Notes: generated by a model not told the origin, from the sequence alone. A stretch of 64,000 bases of DNA from Mycobacterium vicinigordonae (GCF_013466425.1 NZ_CP059165.1:4588001-4652000); one strand, 5' to 3'. Positions 1 to 9,327 are shown, numbered from the stretch's first letter. Program-made: numbers and translations.

Positions 1-785
1 CCGCTGGTGTGCATGGAGTCTTCATGGGTGTAGACGTCGAAGTCGGTGCCGAACTCGTGCAGCGATTCCTTAATGTGCGCGAACATCAGGTCGACGCCGA
101 TCTCGCGGAACGTCTCGTGCATCTCGGCGTCCGGCTCTTGGAGCGCATCGGGCGCCTTCTGCAACACCTGGGCGGCGATGTCGTTGATGTAGGTGCCCGC
201 GTAACCGTCCTCGGGCGGGCGTTCCCCCTTGGCCGCGGCGACCAGCGAGTTGGCGAAACGGTCGATCTGAGCGCCGTGGTCGTTGAAGTAGTACTCGCGG
301 ACCACGTCGGCGCCCTGCGTGGTGAGGAGCCGGCCCAGCGCGTCGCCGACCGCGGCCCAGCGGGTACCGCCGATGTGGATCGGGCCGGTGGGGTTGGCCG
401 AAACAAACTCTAGGTTGATCTTTTGATTCTTGAGGTCACCGGAGTGACCATATGCCGACCCGGCGTCGATGACGTCGTTGACGATCTTGGCCTGCGCCGA
501 GGTCTCCAGACGCATGTTGATAAAGCCAGGCCCGGCCACCTCGGCAGCGGCGATGCCATCGGCGTTAGTGAGCGCCTCGGCGAGCCATCCGGCCAGCTCA
601 CGCGGGTTTGCGCCGACCTTCTTACCCAACTGCAGGGCCAGGTTGGAAGCGTAGTCCCCGTGCTCGGGGTTGCGCGGGCGCTCCACCGTGACCGTCTGGG
701 GCAGCGCGGACACGTCGAGGTCATGCTCAGCCAGCACCGCCATGGCGGTGATTTTGAGCAGCTCAGCGAGGTCGGCGGGGGTCAC
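1..785 (-). CDS. argS: Arginyl-tRNA synthetase, N-terminal part
   Basis: Class I aminoacyl-tRNA synthetase that charges tRNA-Arg in the cytoplasm. The window holds about 261 N-terminal residues; the rest lies beyond position 1. The GTG start at 785 gives [11 protein letters not shown], which matches the mycobacterial family start as I recall it. A nearby ATG at 795 is out of frame. The N-terminal tRNA-binding domain is followed by the catalytic fold, with the HIGH-type motif seen as HIGG (about residues 137-140) inside [14 protein letters not shown], and then [10 protein letters not shown]. The tRNA-Arg gene is read divergently about 125 bp away. The gene is truncated by the window edge and shows no sign of damage. 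Confidence 0.97.
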   Translation of the reverse strand, partial: MTPADLAELLKITAMAVLAEHDLDVSALPQTVTVERPRNPEHGDYASNLALQLGKKVGANPRELAGWLAEALTNADGIAAAEVAGPGFINMRLETSAQAKIVNDVIDAGSAYGHSGDLKNQKINLEFVSANPTGPIHIGGTRWAAVGDALGRLLTTQGADVVREYYFNDHGAQIDRFANSLVAAAKGERPPEDGYAGTYINDIAAQVLQKAPDALQEPDAEMHETFREIGVDLMFAHIKESLHEFGTDFDVYTHEDSMHTS

Positions 786-910
786 GACCGTCCATCCTAT
801 TGGCTGACCTGCCTCGGCCCCGAATCCATTACCGGTGGTCGGGCGGTCACCGGGATGCGCTACTCTGGCGAGGCTTGTTCATGCCCTATGGTGCAGCATG
901 TTGATGGTGC

Positions 911-986
911 GCCCCCGTAGCTCAGGGGATAGAGCGTCTGCCTCCGGAGCAGAAGGCCGCAGGTTCGAATCCTGCCGGGGGCACCA
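911..986 (+). tRNA. tRNA-Arg (anticodon CCG)
   Basis: A 76-nt cloverleaf can be drawn by eye. The 7-bp acceptor stem pairs GCCCCCG (911-917) with CGGGGGC (976-982), followed by discriminator A and an encoded CCA (984-986). The anticodon stem TCTGC/GCAGA encloses the loop CTCCGGA, so the anticodon is CCG, reading CGG arginine codons. The T loop contains the usual GGTTCGAATCC. It is divergent from argS. The accessory region begins immediately downstream, but I did not find a second copy of its 3' end that would mark an attachment site. Confidence 0.97.
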
Positions 987-1339
987 CCGTGTATTTGCAC
1001 TTCAGGAGCTATTTTGAGCCGTTCCCACGATAGCCCTCGTGCGATCTACGTGCGATCTTGGATGCCATTGTCCAGCGCCAGCCAGCGCACACCGGCCAAG
1101 CGCCAGCCTGGTGCACACGGACCAGCGCCCCACAGCCAAGCGAATCTCCGCCCAGATCTCACCGATGCCCGTCGCCAAATGTCCTCGCCAACGAAAGCCC
1201 ACCTCCACAGCAGTGATTCCTGAAGTCAGGCGGGCCGCGTCTGGCCTGCGACGCATACCTGTCGCGTGTATCGGAATGGATGTGTCGGTTGTGCACAGGT
1301 CCGCCATGGCGCGCCGGGATAGGGTGAGCGGCGGGAGGA
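987..1339. other. Intergenic region without a recognised gene
   Basis: About 350 bp lie between the tRNA-Arg gene and the stop of the AlbA_2-type gene. Short open frames on both strands have no recognisable domain, no convincing ribosome-binding site and an arginine/serine-rich composition typical of spurious frames in high-GC DNA. I see no transposase, repeat or terminator hairpin worth calling. Confidence 0.5.
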
Positions 1340-2520
1340 CTAACTGCGCTTCGCGGGCTTGCGTCTTGACTTGGCTTTCGTCACTTGCTCGCGAAGCTCC
1401 AACAATGCATTAATCTCGTCCGCCAGCGGCTCGTAACTCTGCGGCTGTAGGTCACTGCGCGCGGCCAGTCGACCCATCCAAGACGACATATTGCCCTTGT
1501 CTCCCCGTCGGCCCAGTGCGTCCGTCCAGAAGTCCCACTCCGCCTGATTCATCAGCCAGTTATTCGCGTCAATCGGCTGCTCAAGCCAGTAGCGCAGCTC
1601 CTGTTCGATCCTGGGGGTTGCCTTCGTCGGGCGCGAGACAGCGTCCGCTGCAAACTTGGTCCAGACGAACGTCCGTTTCTGGCGCAGCCTCCAGAACGCG
1701 CTGACTGGCAATCGATCCAGCACCGTCTCGATATCCATCTGGAGGCTCTCGGCGACCGACTTAGATTCTTCGGCCTCGTTGCGGCCTGCCATGCGGCGTC
1801 TTCAAGTCGCTGCACTTGGTCGCCGATTACCGCCTCGATGTCTTGACCTACGTCCGAAACCCGATCGATGACATTGTCAATATCGCTGGCCACCATCATC
1901 AGGCTGTCCTGCAAGTGAGCCGCCGTTTCGCGGAAGCGCCGGTTGAACTGAACCGCTTCTCGATCCAAGTAAATGTCGAGCATCTCTTGGTCAGTCAGAG
2001 GCCTGGTTGACGCATTGAGACGGACCACTCGGCGCCCTTCATTGTCGTAGTGCGGCGGATGCTCTGGCCAAATCTCAAGGCGTAGAAAGGGTTTCGGTGT
2101 AGCAACCGCCTCTTCGATAATTCGCAGCCCGACTGGGACGGGGTAAGTGTTCGCGCAGTACTGCTGTATCGCGTCGATGCTCCTGTCAAGGTCGGCGAGT
2201 CCGACAATCTTGCCGCTGACAAGCCCAGTGTCGGGATCCTTCACCTCGTCGACGCCGACGAGCAGCGTCACTTTGTCACGATCGCTCGGATCCAGAGCTA
2301 CCCAGTTCGCGGCCGCCACGAGGACTCGGGGTCTCACCGCGCTGGCGTCTCGTTTGAACTCGAATCGCTCCGTCTCGCCGGACGCGACGAGCAGTGCGCG
2401 TGCCGCTTTGCTGACACCCTTGAAGCGCACCGGGGCGATCGGGGACTTCGGGTCCTGAGGGGTTGCCCTGCTCACCGCGACCAATTTACTGGGTCGCGAG
2501 ACCGTCATCTTGGAACTCAT
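1340..2520 (-). pseudogene. AlbA_2/Schlafen-type protein, apparently frameshifted
   Basis: The first frame (start 2520) carries an AlbA_2-like domain of the Schlafen group at about residues 45-200. It contains ETERFEFKRDA, then LVAAANWVAL, LLVGVDE and a late RVVRLNASTRPL segment. This domain is usually linked to nucleic acid or phage-related functions. Near 1785-1800 the sensible protein jumps to the -1 frame, which continues as RNEAEESKSVAESLQMDIETVL to a stop at 1340. Meanwhile the first frame runs on for about 80 arginine/tryptophan-rich residues to 1552. Joined, the two parts make a protein of about 390 residues. Two separate genes overlapping by 240 bp is less likely than a one-base frameshift, real or a sequencing error, or programmed slippage. 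It sits alone beside the tRNA gene. Confidence 0.6.
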
Positions 2521-2538
2521 CCCGCTCGTCGTCTAACC

Positions 2539-2567
2539 AGCGTGCACCCCCTATACGGGTGCACGCT
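2539..2567. promoter_or_regulatory. Perfect 11-bp inverted repeat upstream of the AlbA_2-type gene
   Basis: AGCGTGCACCC (2539-2549) and its exact complement GGGTGCACGCT (2557-2567) are separated by 7 nt. The repeat lies 18 bp before the start codon at 2520. The spacer read on the minus strand contains GTATAG, which resembles a -10 element, so this looks more like an operator covering a promoter than a terminator. Confidence 0.5.
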
Positions 2568-2702
2568 GTGGGTATCCCGCGCGGTGCACGGCCTCTGCCA
2601 GCGCAAACACAACCTCATGCGTGCCGTGTGATCCGAGCAGCTAGCCCGTGTCGGATTTGGCTGTCTTTTGGCTGTCAGCGCTCCTGCCGGTATCCGGTTG
2701 CT

Positions 2703-2888
2703 CTAATGTGCTGGATCGAGGACTGAGTAGGGGGTGTTCTCTTGAGCGTGGAAGTAATAGCCGCTGGTGTTGTCGCAGGCGACCCACTCATTAGTTTCGC
2801 CGCCCACCAGGTACGGGCAGGGCACGACGGTGCTCGCGAGGACTTTGAACACATGATCGGTCAGGTGTGCAAGGACTCCGGTGCACAA
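2703..2888 (-). pseudogene. Short secreted-protein-like remnant
   Basis: An open frame of about 60 codons beginning at a TTG encodes VPCPYLVGGETNEWVACDNTSGYYF, with three cysteines and a composition like a small exported protein. No signal peptide or good start is present: the same frame has a stop just upstream, while the adjacent frame reads a plausible LSDDVVAAAMIDRLV. The picture fits the 3' end of a decayed gene, but a chance frame cannot be excluded. It lies downstream of the mce operon on the same strand. The rest of 2568-2989 shows nothing else. Confidence 0.25.
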
Positions 2889-2989
2889 GTCGGTCGATCA
2901 TAGCTGCGGCGACCACGTCGTCGGAAAGCTTCCCGAATCTGCTTGGAATGCTGGGGTTCGACCCTGAATCCGGTGTTTGGCTTTCGGTC

Positions 2990-3673
2990 TCAGTTCGGCG
3001 GGTACGCGGGAGGCGGATACCGGCCGCGCAGGATCCACGCAAACCAGTCGATGCCGAACTCGACTTCATCGGAGGCGTCGTAATCGGGGTTAGGATCCAG
3101 CGGGACGTTGTTGGAACGGTCGCCGAGTGCGCGCGGTGTCGGTGTCGGCGTCGGTGTCTGTGGCTGCCCGTAGACGGCGACAACGACGGTGCGATCGGGG
3201 CTGTTTTCTGACCACACCCCGATTTGCGTGTTGGCGCAATCAGACATGATGGCCAAATACTCCGGGCTGGAATGCCATTGGTTGATTAGCTCGATCCCGC
3301 TGATAGCCACAGCGGGGTTGATCGCCACGGTTTCTGCTACGTGCCCGTGGTAGCCTGCTGCATTGGCGCGATCTTGTGGGGTAGATGCGTCCGAGCCGAT
3401 ATCGCCGTCGAGGTTGCGGTTGTTCAGCACGTCCTGGCTGTGCCACTGCGCAGCCAACTGCAATTGTGGATTGATCTTGACGTCGTTGGCGCAGCCCGCC
3501 TGATGCTGGATGGTGTAGACGTTGGCGACGACGGAGTCGTTGAGTCGCTTGTTGTCAGCATGGGCCAACGGCGTGGCCAGTGTCACACCGGCGGCTAGCG
3601 CTGCAGCAATGGGCACCATTGGATTCTTTGAATACGACAGTTGCATAATGGGATTGGTCTTTCTGAACGTCAC
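2990..3673 (-). CDS. Secreted CAP-domain (SCP/YkwD-like) protein
   Basis: Last gene of the mce operon, 227 residues. The GTG at 3673 overlaps the stop of the preceding gene (GTGA). An internal ATG 9 codons later (MQLSYSK) is an alternative start and leads directly into a signal peptide ending at AHA-DNKR. The mature part is a CAP domain: LQLAAQWHSQDVLNN, GHVAETVAIN, then WHSSPEYLAIMSDCANTQIGVW, followed by a TPTPTP linker and a short acidic/aromatic tail. CAP proteins are extracytoplasmic and often bind lipids or sterols. Its place behind the two Mce-associated genes and a DUF732-like gene matches, in order and size, Rv1972-Rv1975 behind M. tuberculosis mce3 as I remember them. A role in lipid handling with the Mce system is inferred. 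Confidence 0.75.
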   Translation of the reverse strand: MTFRKTNPIMQLSYSKNPMVPIAAALAAGVTLATPLAHADNKRLNDSVVANVYTIQHQAGCANDVKINPQLQLAAQWHSQDVLNNRNLDGDIGSDASTPQDRANAAGYHGHVAETVAINPAVAISGIELINQWHSSPEYLAIMSDCANTQIGVWSENSPDRTVVVAVYGQPQTPTPTPTPRALGDRSNNVPLDPNPDYDASDEVEFGIDWFAWILRGRYPPPAYPPN

Positions 3674-4035
3674 GGTGCCGGCGGGCGGTAGTAGGCTGCG
3701 GAGTTGCGTAGCAGCCAGATCAGGTCGGGACAGAGGAGATTCACCGCATACGAGATCAGGTAATTGGCCGCAAACTCGTCGCTTGGGACAACCTCACTTC
3801 TCGTATCGGTCATCACCCGGGCATAGCTATCGCCCCGGCCGACCTTGTCGCAGATGCCGTACCCGTAGTTGACCGCGTCTGCGTGGCCCGGAAAGTCATA
3901 GTGCCGCCGAACCATAACGTCGTACACGTATTCCACCTCTGGTGCCGGCGCCGCAGACGCCTGTGGGACCATCGTCGCTGTTATGGTGCCCGCGATAAGT
4001 ACCACCGCGAATATCGCCAGCATGCGCGGACTCAT
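3670..4035 (-). CDS. DUF732-like exported protein in the mce operon
   Basis: I chose the ATG at 4035, giving 121 residues that start MSPRMLAIFAVVLIAG and form a signal peptide ending near ASAAPAPE. A longer reading from 4098 would overlap the upstream gene by 31 bp. The mature part has the DUF732 pattern: a cysteine in YGYGICDKVGRGDS, then DEFAANYLISYAVNLLCPDL with the second cysteine, probably disulfide-bonded outside the membrane. The function of DUF732 proteins is unknown. It overlaps the CAP-domain gene by 4 bp and follows the two Mce-associated proteins, so it is very likely translated from the mce transcript. Confidence 0.65.
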   Translation of the reverse strand: MSPRMLAIFAVVLIAGTITATMVPQASAAPAPEVEYVYDVMVRRHYDFPGHADAVNYGYGICDKVGRGDSYARVMTDTRSEVVPSDEFAANYLISYAVNLLCPDLIWLLRNSAAYYRPPAP

Positions 4036-4067
4036 TCGAATCTTCACCACGACAAGGCTTCTCAGGC

Positions 4068-4799
4068 TTATATTGGATCGAATCCGGAAACCAACCATCG
4101 ACCGCCTGCCTTCTCGAGGGTGACCCGTACCCGCGACGCAGTGCTGGTGGGTGGATCAGCGCCAACCGTGATCGTCTGGTTGACGAACACTAAGACAACG
4201 GCGTGGTTTGATGACACCGACACCGACGCCGCGGCCGGAACGGTGGCCACTGCAGCGATTTTCTTTTGTTGCGAACCGGGAATCACCACGTCATGAACCA
4301 GCGACGTGTAGGCATCTTTGAAGTTGCCGCTCAGTCGATTACGCGCTGCAGTCAGATCACTTTCCACGGTGTCTGGCTTGTAGGACAACATGGCGATGGT
4401 GCTGTCAGTGGCAGCGTGGACGGCGTCACTAGTCGCCAGCTGTGCCGCGCGCAGCTCCGAGTCCTGCCATTTCTGATAGCCGGCGGCCAATGCCAGGATC
4501 AGCGCAAAGCTAGGGATCACCCCGTAAATAACTAGTCGGCGCCACTGGACGGGGCCGCAGCGCTTACCAGAGTCGCTGGCGTTGACCTTGACGTCACCGG
4601 GACTGACCTCACTGTCATCTGCGACGATTTCCGCGTCTCCGGAGTTGGCCTCAACGTCAACGGCGTTGGTGTCATCGTTGGTTTCGAGGGCCTCGGGGAA
4701 GCTGGATTCCTCGGTTGCCTTACCGGCTTCGGATTCGACCGAAACATGCACGGCTTTCTTGCCTCGCTGTAGCTGGCGCCGTAGCGCTTGTGCTGTCAT
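4068..4799 (-). CDS. Mce-associated membrane protein (second)
   Basis: A protein of 243 residues with a long acidic cytoplasmic N-terminus (about residues 20-80, rich in Glu, Asp, Ser), one transmembrane helix (VIYGVIPSFALILALAAGY, about residues 90-110) and a periplasmic domain with a cystatin-like fold expected for Mam proteins. It ends VTLEKAGGRWLVSGFDPI, where the RVxxxKxGGxWLVSxF pattern is typical of the family. Mam proteins are thought to stabilise Mce complexes. The ATG at 4799 overlaps the stop of the first Mam gene. No catalytic residues are expected. Confidence 0.8.
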   Translation of the reverse strand: MTAQALRRQLQRGKKAVHVSVESEAGKATEESSFPEALETNDDTNAVDVEANSGDAEIVADDSEVSPGDVKVNASDSGKRCGPVQWRRLVIYGVIPSFALILALAAGYQKWQDSELRAAQLATSDAVHAATDSTIAMLSYKPDTVESDLTAARNRLSGNFKDAYTSLVHDVVIPGSQQKKIAAVATVPAAASVSVSSNHAVVLVFVNQTITVGADPPTSTASRVRVTLEKAGGRWLVSGFDPI

Positions 4800-5422
4800 G
4801 GCACGAACTCCACATTCGCGATTTTGATAGTGCCCCCGACTTTCACTACACTGACCCGCATCCTCCAGGCGCGCGGTTCTTGTTCTGCTACACCCGCATT
4901 CGATGTCTTGACGTTTACTGCGACGAGGACTTGCGCTTGTCCGTTGTCGGCGGATTCAAGGCCGGCTTCGATGATGGTCCCCTCAGACTTCGCCTGGGCC
5001 TGCTTGACGACCTCAATGAATGGGCCCGACCGCTTCTCGAAGTCGTCGTGGAAACTTCCCGTCGCCGAATCGATGATTCGCCGCACATCGCTTTCAACTT
5101 TCGTGTAGTCGATCGTGGTCAGATTCAGTGCGCACTGACGCGCGACTTGGACAAAAGCTTGACGCTGATGCTGGACTTGACGGGCTTCGTAAGCCCGATA
5201 CCCGAGCGAGCCAATCAGAGCCACTAATGCGGCTATCGCTACGACACCGAACACCAGGGCCGGCCGCATCCCAGAAGGGGCGTCAATACCGGCCCGCCCA
5301 ACTTCGTGATCGCTGGCCGAGTCGGCATCTTCGTGGCCATCGGGAGAGGCAGACACGGTGTCCGGTACGTCGAATTCCCGCTCAATCAGCTCGTCGGCGG
5401 CGGCAAAAGCATTGACTGCCAT
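4796..5422 (-). CDS. Mce-associated membrane protein (first)
   Basis: A protein of 208 residues with an acidic N-terminal segment, a single transmembrane helix (LVFGVVAIAALVALIGSLGY, about residues 55-75) and a periplasmic domain beginning CALNLTTIDY and ending MRVSVVKVGGTIKIANVEFVP, the usual Mam ending. The N-terminus overlaps the 3' end of mceF by 37 bp; the next gene overlaps by 4 bp. Family knowledge suggests a structural or stabilising role for the Mce transporter rather than an enzyme. It and its downstream neighbour are probably an old tandem duplication. Confidence 0.8.
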   Translation of the reverse strand: MAVNAFAAADELIEREFDVPDTVSASPDGHEDADSASDHEVGRAGIDAPSGMRPALVFGVVAIAALVALIGSLGYRAYEARQVQHQRQAFVQVARQCALNLTTIDYTKVESDVRRIIDSATGSFHDDFEKRSGPFIEVVKQAQAKSEGTIIEAGLESADNGQAQVLVAVNVKTSNAGVAEQEPRAWRMRVSVVKVGGTIKIANVEFVP

Positions 5423-6885
5423 GTTCGCTCCTTCGGCGCGGTTTGGGACAGGTTGGACTGGTTGTACAGATGTCCGTCAGGGCCGACGTAATTGCCAGTG
5501 GCAGGGTCATATTCGGCGGTCGCGAGCGGTGGTGGGGGTGCCCCCGCCGGCGGCGCCAACGATCCTGGTGTCACCGCGTTCGCCGGGGGCATTTGCCCGG
5601 GCGGCAATTGGGGTACGTCTTGACCAGTCAGGGTGCCGTTCGGGTCGCCCTTCCAGTTGTAGCCATCGTTGAGCGGCACATAGTTCTCGTCGCTGTCGCA
5701 CATCTTCGCCGTCGGGGCACGTTTGTCCGGAACGGTCAGGCAGGGGTAGTTCCGCGCGCCGCGGACGTTGAACGGCGAGTCTTGGGGCACACGGCAATAC
5801 AGATCACCGGGGGCACGTTCGGGGTAATCCTGAAGAGACGCCGCCCGCTGTTGCTGCGGCGGTAGGAATCCGGTGTTGCAGACCGGCGGCAGCCCAAAGT
5901 TGAGGTTGAAGTCCAAGAAGATGCCTCGGTAGGCCTGCTTGGTGTTGAGGTTCGCTATGATTGCGGCCTGCAAGTTGGCCACGGCTTGTGGGAAAAGAAC
6001 GAGCAGCTGTTCCAGGGCGGGCTGATATGCGACGGCCACTTCTCCGATCCCGACGAGATTCGCCAGTAGCAATGGCAGGGTCGGTTGCAGTCTTCGGAAA
6101 AGTTGGCGGGCCTCATCAGCGGCCGTACCGCCGTTATGCAGCACTCCGGCCACGGAGGTATCGCTCGAGCGCAGCTCGCCGGTGATGGTGGCCAGGTGGG
6201 CTGCCCAGCCCTGGATTGCGTTGGCGCTGTCGGTTTGTGAGTCCAGGATTGGCTTGGTTTGATCGATGAGCATGGTCAGCGAGTCGAGGTTCTTCTCGGC
6301 GTCGATGGCGAGTTCGGTAGATCCGGTAACGAGCCGCGACAGTTCGGGACCCAATCCGCCCACCGAGATATAGCTTTCGTCGATCACGGTTTTGAGGTTC
6401 TGTTGCGGGATTGCTGCCAACCCACGGTTCGTGGCGTCAAGCACTGTGTCGATATCCGGGGGTATCGATGTGTCCTGGGCCAAGATGACGTCGCCATTCT
6501 TCAACGGCGGAGCGTTGCCCGTGCGGGGCAACAGCTCGACGTACTGCTCGCCGATTGCCGAAGTGCTGTGCACCCGCGCCTGCAAATCTGACGGTATGGC
6601 GAATTCAGATTTGAGCGTCAACACGGCGTCGACGCCATTGGCGGTGAGGCGCACGCTCTCGATTCGGCCAACTTCGGTGCCGCGGTAGACGACGTTTCCG
6701 TGGTAGTACAGTCCACCTGCGCGGGCGAGCTTGAGTGTGACTGTGTAGTGCTCGGAGCCGAAAAGCATGGCCGGCGCGTCGATGTAGCGGAAACACATCA
6801 CGGCTCCCGACGCCACGGCGATCAACGCAAATAGCGCCAGCTGGATTCTTGTGCGGCGGTCAAGGTTCACGTTAGGACCCCTCAT
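5386..6885 (-). CDS. mceF: Mce family protein MceF
   Basis: Sixth substrate-binding subunit of the Mce lipid transporter, 499 residues. An N-terminal membrane anchor (IQLALFALIAVASGAVMC) is followed by the MlaD/Mce domain (about residues 35-120, with LARAGGLYYHGNVVYRGTEVGRIESV), then a long helical needle region and a proline-rich C-terminus with CNTGFLPPQQQRA and two cysteine-containing loops (YCRVP, YPCLTVP). The order yrbEA-yrbEB-mceA-F is the standard one, so position assigns it as F. The start at 6885 overlaps mceE by 14 bp. It acts in the periplasm or cell envelope, in a hexameric tunnel with the other Mce proteins. Confidence 0.88.
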   Translation of the reverse strand: MRGPNVNLDRRTRIQLALFALIAVASGAVMCFRYIDAPAMLFGSEHYTVTLKLARAGGLYYHGNVVYRGTEVGRIESVRLTANGVDAVLTLKSEFAIPSDLQARVHSTSAIGEQYVELLPRTGNAPPLKNGDVILAQDTSIPPDIDTVLDATNRGLAAIPQQNLKTVIDESYISVGGLGPELSRLVTGSTELAIDAEKNLDSLTMLIDQTKPILDSQTDSANAIQGWAAHLATITGELRSSDTSVAGVLHNGGTAADEARQLFRRLQPTLPLLLANLVGIGEVAVAYQPALEQLLVLFPQAVANLQAAIIANLNTKQAYRGIFLDFNLNFGLPPVCNTGFLPPQQQRAASLQDYPERAPGDLYCRVPQDSPFNVRGARNYPCLTVPDKRAPTAKMCDSDENYVPLNDGYNWKGDPNGTLTGQDVPQLPPGQMPPANAVTPGSLAPPAGAPPPPLATAEYDPATGNYVGPDGHLYNQSNLSQTAPKERTWQSMLLPPPTS

Positions 6886-8017
6886 CGCGGTGATAGGGAA
6901 TGACCAGTGGATTGCCGCCAGTTGCAGGGCTGGGCAGCTGTCCGATCGTGCGGCCCCACTGCATTTCGAGTTCAGTCAAATTCCCTTCCCACCGGGTACC
7001 AGTGAAAAAGGAAGTATCGAGGCGACTTAAGGTGAGGTCTACCATCAGGGTGGCGTTCGCGGCGTCGCCGCGGATGAACTTGGTGATATTTTCCTTCGGA
7101 AACGGATAGGTCAGGATCAAACTGAGCGCGCGCGTCAAGGCGGGTCCGGCGTTGGCCAGGGATTCCAGCACCGGTCCAAGATCGTTGAATTCCTGCACCA
7201 GAGCGTCTTTGGTCTGGCTTACCGAGGTGGCGGCCAATGCGGTGAACTTACCGAGCCGATCAAGCGCATCGGCGAGCCTGAGGCGCTGGTCCTTGAGCAC
7301 TGCTAAGGCGTCGGGGATAGTGCGCATCGCCTTATCCAGCACGGGTTTTTGGCTGGCGAGTTGACCCACGAGGTTGTTGAGACTGTCGGTGGCTGCGATG
7401 ATGTCGTTTTTCTGCGCGTTGAGGTGGCCGGCGAATTCATGAAGTTGCTGGATTAAGCTGCGTAGGTCGCTTTCTCGTCCGGCGAATGCGGTCCCCAACG
7501 CCTTGGTGATTTCTTGCGCCTTGCCGAGTCCACCGCCGTTGAGCAGGATCGAGGCCACCGACAAAGTTTGTTCGGTCGTGGGATAGGTACCGGCATGCGC
7601 CAACGGGATCAGTGATCCGTTGTGGAGCCGACCTTCTGCCGGCATATCGGTCGGAGGGGCGAGCTCGATGTGCAGTGTGCCCAATAGGCTGGTTTGTCCG
7701 ATTTTCGCGGTGACGTTGGCGGGCAGGTTCACCTCACCATTGAGTTTCATGGTGACCAGGGCATGCCAACCCTGCCGTTCGATCTTGGTGACGTTGCCGA
7801 CCGTCGCGTCACCGACGCGGACCCGCGAATTGGGTTGAATGTTGGCGACGTTGGGAAGCTGTGCCTGCACCACATAAGCGCCCGGCCCGTTGCCTTGGGT
7901 TCCCGGCAGCGGCAGCGAGTTGATGCCCCGCCATTCGCAGCTGGGCAGCACAGTCGCTACGGCAAGCGCGACGGCCAATGCAGCGATCCTATGCCTCAAC
8001 ATGTTCGGGATCATCAT
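6872..8017 (-). CDS. mceE: Mce family lipoprotein MceE (LprK/LprN type)
   Basis: Fifth Mce subunit, 381 residues, and the lipoprotein member. The ATG at 8017 (ATGATGATC) overlaps the mceD stop. A signal peptide ends in the lipobox LPSC with Cys27 as the lipidation site. The MlaD/Mce domain follows (YVVQAQLPNVANIQPNSRVRVGDATVGNV, about residues 45-130), then helical repeats such as LNNLVGQLASQKPVLDKAMRTI. Longer upstream readings are arginine-rich and overlap mceD by 165 bp, so I rejected them. Lipid anchoring of MceE-type subunits is a family feature and places it at the periplasmic face of the membrane. Confidence 0.88.
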   Translation of the reverse strand: MMIPNMLRHRIAALAVALAVATVLPSCEWRGINSLPLPGTQGNGPGAYVVQAQLPNVANIQPNSRVRVGDATVGNVTKIERQGWHALVTMKLNGEVNLPANVTAKIGQTSLLGTLHIELAPPTDMPAEGRLHNGSLIPLAHAGTYPTTEQTLSVASILLNGGGLGKAQEITKALGTAFAGRESDLRSLIQQLHEFAGHLNAQKNDIIAATDSLNNLVGQLASQKPVLDKAMRTIPDALAVLKDQRLRLADALDRLGKFTALAATSVSQTKDALVQEFNDLGPVLESLANAGPALTRALSLILTYPFPKENITKFIRGDAANATLMVDLTLSRLDTSFFTGTRWEGNLTELEMQWGRTIGQLPSPATGGNPLVIPYHRDEGS

Positions 8018-9327
8018 CGGCTCCCGGGAATGATCATGCCGCGCAGGCCGTCTGCGGGATTTGTCACCGTTGTTCCGGTTGCTTGTGACGGGCTGACGGC
8101 CGTTGCGGGTGAGGCAGCCGGTGGTGCCGGCTGCGCAGTGTCGGGCGCCGGCGGTGCGGGCCGGTAGTCGGGCCGCATCCACGGCTCGCTGTAGGTCACC
8201 TCATTGGGTCGGGCCTGCGCGTTGACAAAAAGATTTTCTCCGATTCCAAGGAAGTTGTACTGGCGGTTTTTGATGATCGGCGCCAGGTATTGGACGCATA
8301 GCTTTGCTGACTGCTCGCTGTTGAGCCGGGAAGCCGCCTGAACCGCCCCACACAGAAAGGAGATTGGATTGGCGAAGTTATAGACGGACAAGGCGGAGGT
8401 GATTGAACCATGGGCCGGCTCATAAATGTTGACCACGTTTTGCAATACGTTGGGCAGGACATGCAGCGACTGCTTGACGTCATCGAGGCTGTCTATGACC
8501 GTCGTGGAGACCGAGGCCAATTTTTCGGCTGTAGACCCCACCGCCTCGCGATTGTCTGCCACAAATGCTGCGACGTCGCTGACCGCGGTGTTGAGGTCGG
8601 TGACCGCGCGGGAGACCTCGGTAGGGTCATTGGCCAACAGGGCCGTGACCGAAGCCAAGTTTTGGTTCAGCTGACGCATCAAGTCCGCGCTATCATGCAG
8701 CGCCGCAACCAATGTCGACAGATTCTTCACAGTGAAGAAGATGTCACCACTATGATCGCCCAAAGCGGAAACAACCTGCGAGAGTTTGATTATCGTGTCG
8801 CGGATGTGCGCGCCTTGCCCGCGCAGGTTGCTCGCGGCGGTGTTGATCAGCGCTCCCAGTGGACTGGTCCCGCCGGGCTGGGAGGGTTGCAGGCTGTCGG
8901 CGAGTTGCGCCAGTTGTTGGCGCAAGTCGTCGAACTCCATTGGTACCGCCGTGCGGTCTTGGGGTATGACCGCGCCGTCAACAAGTGCCGCGCCGCCGGT
9001 GTATGCGGGTGTGAGCTGGATCGCGCGCGACGTGATCAACTTCGGCGACAGGATGACCGCCTTAGCGTCAGCGGGGGCCTTAAAGTTGTCGTTGATCCAG
9101 AAGGTGATTTTCGCGCGCTGCGGCTGCGGCTCGATTTTGTCGATCCGACCCACTGGGACGCCGAGGATCACGACATCATCACCGGCGAAAATGCCGTTGC
9201 TATTGTCGAAATAGGCGACCACCTGGGTCCGGTGAAAGGTGGGCGCCCACCGCACCACCATCAGTCCCGAAATCAGCATTGTCACCAGCGCCACCGCCAG
9301 CGCGATTCGTGCCTTGCGCGATATCAC
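8014..9327 (-). CDS. mceD: Mce family protein MceD
   Basis: Fourth Mce subunit, 437 residues. An N-terminal transmembrane anchor (ALAVALVTMLISGLMVV) precedes the MlaD/Mce domain (YFDNSNGIFAGDDVVILGVPVGRIDKIEPQ, about residues 38-120), a long helical region and a Pro/Ala/Thr-rich C-terminus. The start at 9327 and the stop at 8014 overlap mceC and mceE respectively by 4 bp, a sign of translational coupling. It belongs to the envelope-spanning Mce complex; no enzyme activity is expected. Confidence 0.88.
   Translation of the reverse strand: MISRKARIALAVALVTMLISGLMVVRWAPTFHRTQVVAYFDNSNGIFAGDDVVILGVPVGRIDKIEPQPQRAKITFWINDNFKAPADAKAVILSPKLITSRAIQLTPAYTGGAALVDGAVIPQDRTAVPMEFDDLRQQLAQLADSLQPSQPGGTSPLGALINTAASNLRGQGAHIRDTIIKLSQVVSALGDHSGDIFFTVKNLSTLVAALHDSADLMRQLNQNLASVTALLANDPTEVSRAVTDLNTAVSDVAAFVADNREAVGSTAEKLASVSTTVIDSLDDVKQSLHVLPNVLQNVVNIYEPAHGSITSALSVYNFANPISFLCGAVQAASRLNSEQSAKLCVQYLAPIIKNRQYNFLGIGENLFVNAQARPNEVTYSEPWMRPDYRPAPPAPDTAQPAPPAASPATAVSPSQATGTTVTNPADGLRGMIIPGSR

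Noticed and set aside
1552..1792. Two separate overlapping genes in the AlbA_2-type region
   Set aside because: The overlap of 240 bp has protein-like sequence in only one of the two frames, so a frameshift is the simpler reading.
911..2600. Integrative element using tRNA-Arg as attachment site
   Set aside because: No integrase, no transposase and no second copy of the tRNA 3' end could be found in the window.
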